From CALXCT01 sp964422185 (GTDB taxonomy: Bacteria > Bacillota > Clostridia > Oscillospirales > Oscillospiraceae), in NCBI GenBank assembly GCA_964422185.1, contig CAYRAG010000011.1, positions 1-42,433 of the forward strand: DNA of 42,433 nucleotides. The letters run 5' to 3'. Shown piece by piece: positions 30,651 to 38,821 of the stretch. The position numbers and the translations under genes are program-made. Below the pieces are notes generated by a model. That model was not told the origin of the DNA, made no database searches, and saw only the letters and a program-made list of their open reading frames with translations. Positions within the stretch are counted from its first letter, which is position 1. Every line of letters begins with the position of its first letter.

Positions 30651-31922
30651 ATGAGCAAGAACCAGAGCAACCAGACGAAGAAAAAGGCGACCAGGGCGCA
30701 GCGCAACCGCAGGATTATCATGGCCGTGCTGGCCGTGGTGATGGCGCTGCTGATCCTGCTCCCCACCGTGAGCATGATCATGACCTATGCCGGCGCCGTG
30801 ACGCAGTCGGATATCGACAACGCCAAGAACAGCGCGAAAGGCCTGAAAGACAAGAGGTCGGAGCTCCAGAACGAGCTGAAGAGCCTGCAGAACGACAAGA
30901 GCAAGCTCATGGACCAGAAGATGGTGCTCGAGCGCCAGATCAGCGTGGTGCAGGAGCAGATCGACAATATTTCCGAACAGATCACCATGTACGAGGCGCT
31001 GATCGCGGAAAAACAGGTGGAGCTGGAGCAGGCCCAGCAGGACGAGGCAGACCAGTATCAGCTGTTCTGCGAGCGGGTGCGGTACATGGAGGAGGAGGGC
31101 TCCGTCTCCCTTTGGTCTGTCCTGTTCAAGTCCTCCAGCTTCGCGGATCTGCTGGATCGCTATACCCTGGTCACGGAGATCATGGAGTATGACGACCAGG
31201 TGATGGATCAGCTGGTGGCGATTCGGGAGCAGATCGCCCGGGACAAGGCGGAGCTGGAGCAGCTGAAAGCGGAGCAGGAGGCGGCCAAACAGGAGCAGGA
31301 GGCCGCCCGGCAGGATCTGAAGGATCAGGAGGCGGAAGTGGACGCCCTGGCCGCGAAGATCGCGGCGGAGCAGGCGGAGATCCAGGGCGATCTGGACGAC
31401 CTGGAGAGCGAGGCCGCCGCCCTGGACAAGCAGATCGCCAAAATGGAGAAAGAGCTCCAGGAGCAGATGCGCGCCAAGGGCGTGGTGAGCGAGGGCAGCT
31501 TCGCCTGGCCGCTGCCCAACTACCACAACCTGTCCTCCCTGTGCGGCGGGCGAAAGGATCCCTTTACCGGCAAGCCCGCCACCCACTCCGGCATTGACAT
31601 TCCCGCCGCCGGCGGAACGCCCATCAAGTGCGCCAAGAGCGGCATCGTGTCCATCTCCGCGTACAACTCCGGCGGCTACGGCGAGTATGTGGTGGTCTCC
31701 CACAGCGACGGCACCAGCACGCTGTACGGGCACATGACCCGGGGCTCCCGCAGGGTGAAAGAGGGCGATGTGGTGACCCAGGGCCAGGTGCTGGGCCTGG
31801 TGGGATCCACCGGCCGCTCCACCGGCAACCACCTGCATTTTGAGATCCGCGTCAACGGCAAGCGGGTCGACCCCGTAAAATACTTCAGCGGCCTGACCTA
31901 TCACGGCCAGCCCATCAGCTGA
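30651..31922 (+). CDS. Murein hydrolase activator / M23 peptidase with coiled coil (EnvC/PcsB-like)
   Basis: 423 residues from ATG 30651 (GGGAGGAG 12 bases before). The basic N-terminus is followed by one membrane helix (about 22-46), then a long coiled coil (about 50-295) rich in Glu, Gln, Lys and Ala, and a LytM/M23 domain (about 300-420). The zinc ligands look intact: HSGIDI (H, D) and the HLHFEI motif with the second ligand His, plus LYGHMTRGSRRVKEGDVV, so it may be an active endopeptidase. The coiled-coil/LytM layout after ftsEX matches EnvC in Proteobacteria and PcsB-type proteins in Firmicutes, which FtsX activates. Its job is peptide cross-link cleavage or activation in wall growth and division. 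Confidence 0.93.
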   Translation: MSKNQSNQTKKKATRAQRNRRIIMAVLAVVMALLILLPTVSMIMTYAGAVTQSDIDNAKNSAKGLKDKRSELQNELKSLQNDKSKLMDQKMVLERQISVVQEQIDNISEQITMYEALIAEKQVELEQAQQDEADQYQLFCERVRYMEEEGSVSLWSVLFKSSSFADLLDRYTLVTEIMEYDDQVMDQLVAIREQIARDKAELEQLKAEQEAAKQEQEAARQDLKDQEAEVDALAAKIAAEQAEIQGDLDDLESEAAALDKQIAKMEKELQEQMRAKGVVSEGSFAWPLPNYHNLSSLCGGRKDPFTGKPATHSGIDIPAAGGTPIKCAKSGIVSISAYNSGGYGEYVVVSHSDGTSTLYGHMTRGSRRVKEGDVVTQGQVLGLVGSTGRSTGNHLHFEIRVNGKRVDPVKYFSGLTYHGQPIS

Positions 31923-32052
31923 GAACGGAATATGTTGCACGGAGAGCCGGCGGGGGCGACGCAGCCACCGCCGGCTCTGATCTGCCCGGGCAGCCTCGTG
32001 CGGCGCCCGGATCCCGGGCGAGCCGGCCCGGCGGGGAAAGGAAGGCTGGACA

Positions 32053-33222
32053 ATGGACGAACGGCGTTTTTCTCTCATCCATATCCTGGTGACGGTGGCG
32101 GTCACCGTGGCGGCCACGCTGGCCGCGGTGGTGCTTCTGCTCTGCCTCGCGCTGGGGAAATGGGGCGTGTCCGTCATGGAGGGCATCGCCCTGGTCAACT
32201 CGCAGTTTGTGGCGGAGTTTGACGGGAATCAGGCGGCGGACGCGGCCATGTCCGGCATTGTGGGCGCCCTGGGGGACCGCTGGAGCTACTACCTCAACGC
32301 GGATCAGTACGAGGCGCAGAACGACCGGCGCGCCAACAGCTTCGTGGGCATCGGCGTCACCGTGAGCTATGAGCGGGAGGACGGGCTGCTGATCCAGAGC
32401 GTGGAGCGGGGCGGCCCGGCGGAGCAGGGCGGCCTGCTGCCCGGCGAGCTGATTGTGGCCGTGGACGGCGACCCCTGCGCGGGAGACGCCCGCTACGAGG
32501 CGGTGGATCGCATCCAGGGGGAGGAGGGCACCACCGTGACCCTCACCGTGCAGAGCGCCGGGGGCGGGAGCCGGGAGGTGACCCTGACCCGGGCGCGGAT
32601 CTCCAGGCACTCCGTGGAGTGGACCATGCTGGAGGACAAGACCGCGGTCATCACGGTGTCCAACTTCTACACCGACTGCGGACAGCAGGGGGAGGCGGCC
32701 ATGGCGGACGCCGCGGCGGCCGGCGCACAGCGGATTGTCTTCGACATGCGCAACAACCCCGGCGGGTATATCACGGAGCTGACCTATTTCCTGGACGCCG
32801 TGCTGCCGGAGGGCGTCATCTTCCGCACCACCGGGCCCCACGGCTTTGAGCGGGAGGAGAAGTCCGACGAGAACTGCGTCGAGCTGCCCATGGCGGTGCT
32901 GGTGAACGCGGACACCTACAGCGCGGCGGAGTTCTTCGCCGCGGAGCTCCAGGAGGAGGACTGGGCCATCATCGTGGGCACGCCCACCAGCGGCAAGGGG
33001 TACTCCCAGATCACCTACCCGCTGCTCCACGGCGGCGCCATGGCCATCTCCACCAACACCTACCGCACGGGCAACGGGGTGAGCCTCATCGGAACCGGGC
33101 TGGATCTGGATCTGGAGGTCTCCCTGACAGACGAGCAGAACGCCCTGCTCGCGTCCGGGGCCCTGGCGCCGGAGGAGGACGGCCAGCTTCAGGCGGCCAT
33201 TGAGGCGCTCCAGGCGAGTTGA
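32053..33222 (+). CDS. S41-family C-terminal processing peptidase (CtpA-like)
   Basis: 389 residues; ATG after GGAAAGGAAGG. One membrane helix (about 12-36) puts the enzyme outside. A PDZ domain (about 93-180, with VGIGVTVSYEREDGLLIQSV and AEQGGLLPGELI) binds substrate tails. The S41 catalytic core has the serine in NADTYSAAEF (S290) and the general-base lysine in SGKGYSQ (K315). Such proteases trim proteins at their C-termini. Sitting 131 bases after the M23 gene, it may process cell-wall enzymes; ctp genes lie near ftsEX in several Firmicutes. Confidence 0.94.
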   Translation: MDERRFSLIHILVTVAVTVAATLAAVVLLLCLALGKWGVSVMEGIALVNSQFVAEFDGNQAADAAMSGIVGALGDRWSYYLNADQYEAQNDRRANSFVGIGVTVSYEREDGLLIQSVERGGPAEQGGLLPGELIVAVDGDPCAGDARYEAVDRIQGEEGTTVTLTVQSAGGGSREVTLTRARISRHSVEWTMLEDKTAVITVSNFYTDCGQQGEAAMADAAAAGAQRIVFDMRNNPGGYITELTYFLDAVLPEGVIFRTTGPHGFEREEKSDENCVELPMAVLVNADTYSAAEFFAAELQEEDWAIIVGTPTSGKGYSQITYPLLHGGAMAISTNTYRTGNGVSLIGTGLDLDLEVSLTDEQNALLASGALAPEEDGQLQAAIEALQAS

Positions 33223-33246
33223 GCCGGCGGAGGCTCTGTTTCCGGC

Positions 33247-33275
33247 TGGACTTTTCCCCCGGCCTGTGGTATAAA
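33247..33275 (+). promoter_or_regulatory. Promoter of greA-lysS
   Basis: TGGACT (33247-33252), 17 bases, TATAAA (33270-33275) within TGTGGTATAAA. The -35 is weak; the extended -10 is clear. Confidence 0.55.
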
Positions 33276-33399
33276 GGGGAGGTCAGGCGGACGGAGCGCC
33301 CTCTCAGGTGGCGCGGAAACACGCCGGAAAAGTTTCGGTTTTTTATTGGAATTTTCAGAAAATTCCAGGATAAGATAAAGAAAGGTGAAGAAAAAAATC

Positions 33400-33876
33400 A
33401 TGGCGAAGGAATACAAGCTGAGTCCCGCCCGGGCGAAAGAACTGCAGGATGAACTGACCTACCTCAAAACGGTACGGGAGAAAGAAGTGGCGGAGCAGCT
33501 GAAAGAGGCGCGCTCTTTCGGAGACCTGTCGGAAAACAGCGAGTACGAAGAGGCGAAAGAGGCCCAGGGCAAGGTCTACTCCCGCATCGCGGAGGTGGAG
33601 AACATCCTGGCCAACTGCATCGTCATTGAGGAGGAGGAGCACGAGGGCGACCAGGTGCGCCTGGGATCCGTCGTCGTGGTGCTGGATAAGGAGTTTAACG
33701 AGGAGGTCACCTACAAAATCGTGGGCTCCCAGGAGGCGGATCCGATGAAGGGCACCATCTCCGAGGACTCCCCCTTCGGCAAGGCCCTTCTGGGCCGGGA
33801 CATTGGAGAGGAGATCGTGGTGGAGGCGCCGGCAGGGCAGATCCACTATCAGATTCTCGATGTGAAGAAGTCATAA
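33400..33876 (+). CDS. greA: Transcription elongation factor GreA
   Basis: 158 residues, the standard length, from ATG 33400 with AAAGGTGA upstream; GTG at 33385 overlaps that site. The N-terminal coiled coil carries the acidic tip SFGDLSENSEYEEAKEAQ, whose Asp and Glu residues stimulate RNA cleavage in backtracked RNA polymerase. The C-terminal domain starts near VRLGSVVVVLDKE and ends with the DSPFGKALLG stretch. Typical pairing with lysS, which follows in 47 bases. Confidence 0.97.
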   Translation: MAKEYKLSPARAKELQDELTYLKTVREKEVAEQLKEARSFGDLSENSEYEEAKEAQGKVYSRIAEVENILANCIVIEEEEHEGDQVRLGSVVVVLDKEFNEEVTYKIVGSQEADPMKGTISEDSPFGKALLGRDIGEEIVVEAPAGQIHYQILDVKKS

Positions 33877-33878
33877 AG

Positions 33879-33903
33879 TCCGCCCCGCCGGAAAGGGGGC
33901 GGA
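33879..33903 (+). promoter_or_regulatory. Hairpin between greA and lysS
   Basis: TCCGCCCC / GGGGCGGA, eight pairs with a nine-base loop, ending just before the lysS ribosome site. No U tract; it may set the lysS expression ratio. Confidence 0.4.
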
Positions 33904-33923
33904 GGAGAGAGAGGAAAAAACCA

Positions 33924-35420
33924 ATGAGTGAACATGAGAACCGGGGAGGCCGGGAGCAGAACCTGTCCGAACTGCTGCAGATCCGCAGAGACAAGCTCTC
34001 GAAGCTGCAGGAGGAGGGCAGTGACCCGTTCCGGATCACCCGGTATGAGATTACCGCGTACAGCGGGGAGATCAAGGAGAATTTCGACGCCATGGAGGGC
34101 ACGGAGGTCTCCGTGGCGGGCCGGCTCATGTCCAGGCGGGGCATGGGCAAGGTGTGTTTCTGCGACCTCCAGGATCCGAAGGGGCGCATCCAGATCTATG
34201 TGCGCAGGGACGAAGTGGGCGAAGAGCCCTACGAGCGCTTCAAGAAGGTGGACATCGGCGATATCGTGGGCGTGCGGGGCACGGTGTTCCGCACCCAGCG
34301 CGGCGAGATGTCCGTGCGGGCGGCGGAGGTCACGCTGCTGTCCAAGTCCCTGCTGCCGCTGCCGGAGAAGTTCCACGGTCTGACGGACAGGGAGCTGCGC
34401 TACCGCCAGCGCTATGTGGATCTGATCGTCAACCCGGAGGTGCGGCAGACTTTCGTGCTGCGCTCACAGTTTATCAGGCATGTCAGGGACTTCCTGGACG
34501 GCAGGGGGTATATCGAGGTGGAGACCCCCGTGCTCAACACCATCTCCGGCGGCGCCACCGCCCGTCCGTTTATCACCCACCACAACACGCTGGATATGGA
34601 TCTGTACATGCGCATTGCCACGGAGCTGCCGCTCAAGCGGCTGATTGTGGGCGGCATGGACCGCGTGTACGAGATCGGCCGCGTGTTCCGCAACGAGGGC
34701 ATGGACACGAAGCACAACCCGGAGTTCACCACGGTGGAGCTCTACCAGGCCTACGCGGATTTCAACGATATGATGGACCTGTTTGAGGAGCTGCTGTCCT
34801 CCGCCGCGCAGAAGCTGCTGGGAACCTGTCAGGTGGAGTGGCAGGGCGAGCAGATCGACCTGACGCCCGGCTGGCCCCGCATGACCATGGCGGAGGCGGT
34901 GAAGCAGTACACCGGCCTGGATTTCATGGCCGTTTCGGACGACGCCCAGGCCGTGGCGATGGCGGACTCCGTCGGCGTGCCGCTGCCGGAGACCGCAGAC
35001 CGCACCTGGGGCAACGCCCTGTACGAGGTGTTTGACCAGAAGGTGGAGGAGAAGCTGATCCAGCCCACCTTTATCACCATGCACCCGGTGGATGTGTCCC
35101 CACTGGCCAAGCGCAGCCCCTCGGATCCCAGACTGACCGAGCGCTTTGAGCTGTTTATCTGCCGCAGCGAGATGGGCAACGCGTTCTCCGAGCTCAACGA
35201 CCCCATCGACCAGCGCCAGCGGTTCCAGAAGCAGGTGGAGCTGCGCAGCAAGGGCGACGAGGAGGCGGGCATGATGGACGAGGACTTCCTGACGGCCCTG
35301 GAGTACGGCATGCCGCCCACCGGCGGCCTGGGCATCGGCATCGACCGTTGCGTCATGCTCCTGACCGGGAGCGACTCCATCCGGGATGTCATTTTGTTCC
35401 CCACCATGAGACCGCAATAG
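33924..35420 (+). CDS. lysS: Lysyl-tRNA synthetase, class II
   Basis: 498 residues; ATG after GAGAGAGAGG. N-terminal OB-fold anticodon domain (about 60-165, VSVAGRLMSRRGMGKVCFCDLQD). The class II core has motif 1 around RHVRDFLDGRGYIEVETPVLN, motif 2 FRNEGMDTKHNPEFTTVELYQAY and motif 3 GGLGIGIDRCVMLLTGSDSI. It charges tRNA-Lys with lysine using ATP. Normal length and complete. It shares a transcript with greA and ends at a strong terminator. Confidence 0.98.
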   Translation: MSEHENRGGREQNLSELLQIRRDKLSKLQEEGSDPFRITRYEITAYSGEIKENFDAMEGTEVSVAGRLMSRRGMGKVCFCDLQDPKGRIQIYVRRDEVGEEPYERFKKVDIGDIVGVRGTVFRTQRGEMSVRAAEVTLLSKSLLPLPEKFHGLTDRELRYRQRYVDLIVNPEVRQTFVLRSQFIRHVRDFLDGRGYIEVETPVLNTISGGATARPFITHHNTLDMDLYMRIATELPLKRLIVGGMDRVYEIGRVFRNEGMDTKHNPEFTTVELYQAYADFNDMMDLFEELLSSAAQKLLGTCQVEWQGEQIDLTPGWPRMTMAEAVKQYTGLDFMAVSDDAQAVAMADSVGVPLPETADRTWGNALYEVFDQKVEEKLIQPTFITMHPVDVSPLAKRSPSDPRLTERFELFICRSEMGNAFSELNDPIDQRQRFQKQVELRSKGDEEAGMMDEDFLTALEYGMPPTGGLGIGIDRCVMLLTGSDSIRDVILFPTMRPQ

Positions 35421-35430
35421 CATGATCCAG

Positions 35431-35460
35431 ACCCCCGCCGCACGACGGCGGGGGCTTTTT
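35431..35460 (+). terminator. Terminator after lysS
   Basis: CCCCCGCCG / CGGCGGGGG with loop CACGA, then CTTTTT. Confidence 0.95.
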
Positions 35461-35481
35461 CTGCGCCGGGAGGCGGAACTC

Positions 35482-35509
35482 TTGCCAGGACGGGAAAATA
35501 TGCTATCAT
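35482..35509 (+). promoter_or_regulatory. Promoter of the SpoU methyltransferase
   Basis: TTGCCA (35482-35487), 16 bases, TATCAT (35504-35509) with TGC before the -10. Confidence 0.7.
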
Positions 35510-35569
35510 AGAGGGGAACAGAGACTTTACCGCTCCGGTTGACCGGGGCGGGGAAAGGGGAGTGAGAGC

Positions 35570-36331
35570 ATGGAGCAGATCAGCAGCCGTTCCAACCCGC
35601 TGTGTGTCCGGATGAAAAAGCTCTCCTCCTCCCGGGCGTACCGGGAGGAGACGGGCGAGTTCTTCTGTGACAGCCCGAAACTGCTCCATGAGGCGGTGCG
35701 GTGGGGCGCGGAGATCACCTGTGTGATGTGCACGGGGCCGGAACCCCCGGAGCCGCTGCCGCCCGGAACCCGGGCGGTTCAGGTGACGCAGAGCGTCATG
35801 GACGCCGTCAGCCCCATGCGGACGCCCCAGGGCGTGGTCTTCTCCTGCCGCCTGCCGGAGGAGACGCTGCCGGAGACCCTGGAGGGCCGGCACTACCTGG
35901 TGCTGGACGCGGTGCAGGATCCGGGGAATGTGGGGACAATTCTGCGCACGGCGGACGCCTTTGACTGCGACGGCGTCTTCCTGCTGCCGGGCTGCGCGGA
36001 TCTCTACCACCCGAAAACCCTCCGCGCCGCCATGGGCGTGCATTTCCGCAGAAGCCTGATCCGGTGCGATCTGGAGCCGCTGGACGCCGCGCTGAAGCGC
36101 GCCCGGGTGCCGCTGCGCGCCGCCGCCCTGGGGGAGGACGCGGAGGACATCCGATGTGCGGATCTCTCCCGCTGCGCGGTGGTCATCGGAAGCGAGGGGC
36201 AGGGGGTGTCCCCGGAGGTGCTCTCCCGGTGCGAAAGACCGCTGCGCATCCCCATGTCCGGGCGCTGCGAGTCGCTCAACGCCGCCGCCGCGGCGGCGGT
36301 CGTCCTCTGGGAGATGCGGCGGGACGGCTGA
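35570..36331 (+). CDS. SpoU/TrmH-family RNA 2'-O-methyltransferase
   Basis: 253 residues; ATG after GGGGAGTGAGAG. An N-terminal substrate-binding domain (about 1-85, SSRSNPLCVRMKKLSSSRAYREE) precedes the SPOUT knot. Knot motifs: LDAVQDPGNVGTILRTADAF (motif 1, with N and R), IGSEGQGVSPEVL (motif 2), and the C-terminal IPMSGRCESLNAAAAAAVVLWE (motif 3). It ribose-methylates rRNA or tRNA using S-adenosylmethionine; which RNA and nucleotide is not readable. RlmB- and YsgA-type proteins are the nearest patterns. Confidence 0.94.
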   Translation: MEQISSRSNPLCVRMKKLSSSRAYREETGEFFCDSPKLLHEAVRWGAEITCVMCTGPEPPEPLPPGTRAVQVTQSVMDAVSPMRTPQGVVFSCRLPEETLPETLEGRHYLVLDAVQDPGNVGTILRTADAFDCDGVFLLPGCADLYHPKTLRAAMGVHFRRSLIRCDLEPLDAALKRARVPLRAAALGEDAEDIRCADLSRCAVVIGSEGQGVSPEVLSRCERPLRIPMSGRCESLNAAAAAAVVLWEMRRDG

Positions 36332-36362
36332 GCGGGCGGGCCCCGGGGTTTGCCCCCGCCGC
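36332..36362 (+). terminator. Hairpin after the SpoU gene
   Basis: Starts directly at the stop: GCGGGCGGG pairs with CCCCCGCCGC (with small bulges). No U tract follows. Confidence 0.4.
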
Positions 36363-36386
36363 TTGAGAAACTGAGAGATATTTGTG

Positions 36387-36415
36387 TTGCAAAAACTCAA
36401 TGACTATGATATATG
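36387..36415 (+). promoter_or_regulatory. Promoter of topA-trmFO
   Basis: TTGCAA (36387-36392), 17 bases, TATATG (36410-36415) inside TGATATATG (extended -10). It gives a leader of about 105 bases. Confidence 0.6.
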
Positions 36416-36526
36416 TTACATGCGCCGCCCGGAGACATGCGGCGCGGACGCCCCCGTGCGGGCGGCTTTGCCCGTGTGTTCACGGGGCGGAGAGAAGAAT
36501 TTTACACAGTGGTGGAGGAGACCAGA

Positions 36527-38794
36527 ATGGCAAAAACCAACCTGGTGATCGTGGAGTCGCCCGCCAAGGCGAAGACGATTGGAAAGTATCTGGGGCCGGA
36601 GTACGAGGTAGTGGCGTCCATGGGACATGTCCGGGATCTGCCCAAGAGCAAAATCGGGGTGGATATCGCCGGCGGTTTTGTCCCGGACTACCAGCCCATT
36701 CAGGGGAAAGAGGAGCTCATCGCCCAGCTGCGCAAAGCCGCGAAAGCCAGTGACCGGATCTACCTCGCCACCGACCCGGATCGGGAGGGGGAGGCCATCT
36801 CCTGGCATCTGAAAGAGCTGCTGGAGATCCCGGACGACAAGACCTATCGGGTCACTTTCAACGAGATCACCAGGAATGTGGTCAATGACTCCATCGCGCA
36901 TCCCCGGGGCATCGACCAGGCGCTGGTGGACGCCCAGCAGGCGCGGCGCATCCTGGATCGGATTGTGGGCTACCAGCTCTCGCCCCTGCTGTGGAAGAAG
37001 ATCCGCCGGGGCCTGTCCGCCGGCCGGGTGCAGTCTGTGGCCACCCGCCTGGTGGCGGATCGCGAGGAGGAGATCCGCGGCTTCCAGCCGGAGGAGTACT
37101 GGTCCATTGACGCGGATCTGAGCCGGAACGCGCCCAACCGGGGGCGGTTTACCGCCCAGTTCCACGGCCGGGATAAGAAGATCACGCTGCGCAGCAAAGA
37201 CGAGGTGGATAAGGTGCTCGCCCAGGTGCAGGGCGCGGAGTTCACCGTCACTGGGGTGAAGCGGCAGGATCGCAGCCGGAATCCGGCGCCCCCGTTCACC
37301 ACCTCCAGCCTGCAGCAGGAGGCCAGCCGGAAGCTGAACATGACGCCCCGGCGCACCATGTCCATCGCCCAGCAGTTGTACGAGGGCGTGGATATCGCAG
37401 GGGAGGGCACGGTCGGCCTGATCACCTATATGAGAACGGACTCCCTGCGCCTTTCCGAGGAGGCACTCTCGGCGGCGAAGGATTTCATCATCGGCCGCTA
37501 CGGCAGGGAGTACTACCCGGCCAAGACCCGGCGCTTCAAGGCGAAAGCCGGGGCCCAGGACGCCCACGAGGCGATCCGGCCCACGAATGTGCGTCTGGTG
37601 CCGGAGGAGATTCGAAAGTCCCTGACCGCGGAGCAGTACCGCCTGTACAAACTGATCTGGAGCCGCTATGTGGCCTGCCAGATGGCCGCCGCCGTCTACG
37701 ACAGTGTGGCCATTGAGGTGGAGGCTGCCGGATATACCTTCCGCGCCAACCACTCCGCGCTGAAGTTTTCCGGTTATACCAGCGTGTACGAGGAGGGCCG
37801 GGACGACGAGGAGGAGGCGCCCCAGTCCCCGCTGCCGGATCTGAAAGCGGGGGAGACGCTGACGCTGGACGGACTGAAGCCGGATCAGCACTTCACCCAG
37901 CCCCCCGCCCGCTATACCGAGGCCACGCTGATCAAGGCGCTGGAGGAGAAAGGGATCGGCAGACCCTCCACCTACGCCCCCACCATCTCCACGATTATGG
38001 ATCGGGAGTATGTGGTCAAGGAGGGCAAATATCTGCGCACCACCGCCCTGGGCGAGGTGGTGACGCAGCTGATGAAAGACAAGTTCCAGGACATCGTGGA
38101 TCCCGCCTTTACCGCCCAGATGGAGGTACAGCTGGACAGAGTGGAGGAGGGCACCCAGGACTGGAAGCAGCTGCTGTCCGAGTTCTATCAGGGCTTTGAC
38201 GCCGAGATGAAACAGGCGGAGGCGGATCTGGACGGCGAGCGCATCAAGGTGCCGGACGAGGTGACGGGGGAGATCTGTCCCCAGTGCGGCCGGAACCTGG
38301 TGATCAAATCCGGCCGGTACGGCCGGTTCCTGGCCTGTCCGGGATACCCGGACTGCAATTTCACCATGCCTCTGGTGGTGGAGATGCCCGGCCGATGCCC
38401 CAAGTGCGGCGGACGGCTGCTCAAGCGCACGGGCAGGAGCAAGAAGAACAACAAGCAGTACACCTACTACTGCTGCGAGCACGCCAGCACCCGGCTGGAG
38501 AACCGCACCTGCGACTTTATGACCTGGGATGTTCCGGTGAAAGACGACTGCCCCGTCTGCGGGCAGACCATGTTCAAAAAGTCCGGCCGGGGCGCGAAGA
38601 AGCCGTTCTGCATCAATCCGGACTGCGCCAACTTCACCCCGGAGGAGCAGCGGGGCGGCTGGACGAAGAAAGCGGACGCCGGCAGCGGCGATCCGGGTGC
38701 GCCGGAGGAGAGCGCCGACGCGGGCGCCGGGACGGCCGCGAAGAAGACCGGAAAGAAGACCGCGGCGAAGAAGAAAACCGCCGCGAAGAAATAG
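36527..38794 (+). CDS. topA: DNA topoisomerase I (type IA)
   Basis: 755 residues from ATG 36527 after GGTGGAGGAG; the open frame 114 bases upstream has no ribosome site. TOPRIM domain begins VIVESPAKAKTIGKYLG (E10) with the DPDREGEA metal motif (83-90). The active-site tyrosine is in VGLITYMRTDS (Y301). C-terminal zinc ribbons follow: CPQCGRNL...CPGYPDC, CPKCGG...C, and CPVCGQ...CINPDC, and the protein ends in a Lys/Ala-rich tail (KKTGKKTAAKKKTAAKK) that likely binds DNA. It relaxes negative supercoils. trmFO follows in 27 bases, the usual Firmicutes order. Confidence 0.98.
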   Translation: MAKTNLVIVESPAKAKTIGKYLGPEYEVVASMGHVRDLPKSKIGVDIAGGFVPDYQPIQGKEELIAQLRKAAKASDRIYLATDPDREGEAISWHLKELLEIPDDKTYRVTFNEITRNVVNDSIAHPRGIDQALVDAQQARRILDRIVGYQLSPLLWKKIRRGLSAGRVQSVATRLVADREEEIRGFQPEEYWSIDADLSRNAPNRGRFTAQFHGRDKKITLRSKDEVDKVLAQVQGAEFTVTGVKRQDRSRNPAPPFTTSSLQQEASRKLNMTPRRTMSIAQQLYEGVDIAGEGTVGLITYMRTDSLRLSEEALSAAKDFIIGRYGREYYPAKTRRFKAKAGAQDAHEAIRPTNVRLVPEEIRKSLTAEQYRLYKLIWSRYVACQMAAAVYDSVAIEVEAAGYTFRANHSALKFSGYTSVYEEGRDDEEEAPQSPLPDLKAGETLTLDGLKPDQHFTQPPARYTEATLIKALEEKGIGRPSTYAPTISTIMDREYVVKEGKYLRTTALGEVVTQLMKDKFQDIVDPAFTAQMEVQLDRVEEGTQDWKQLLSEFYQGFDAEMKQAEADLDGERIKVPDEVTGEICPQCGRNLVIKSGRYGRFLACPGYPDCNFTMPLVVEMPGRCPKCGGRLLKRTGRSKKNNKQYTYYCCEHASTRLENRTCDFMTWDVPVKDDCPVCGQTMFKKSGRGAKKPFCINPDCANFTPEEQRGGWTKKADAGSGDPGAPEESADAGAGTAAKKTGKKTAAKKKTAAKK

Positions 38795-38821
38795 CGCGGG
38801 ACTGGGACGAGAGGAAGAGAC

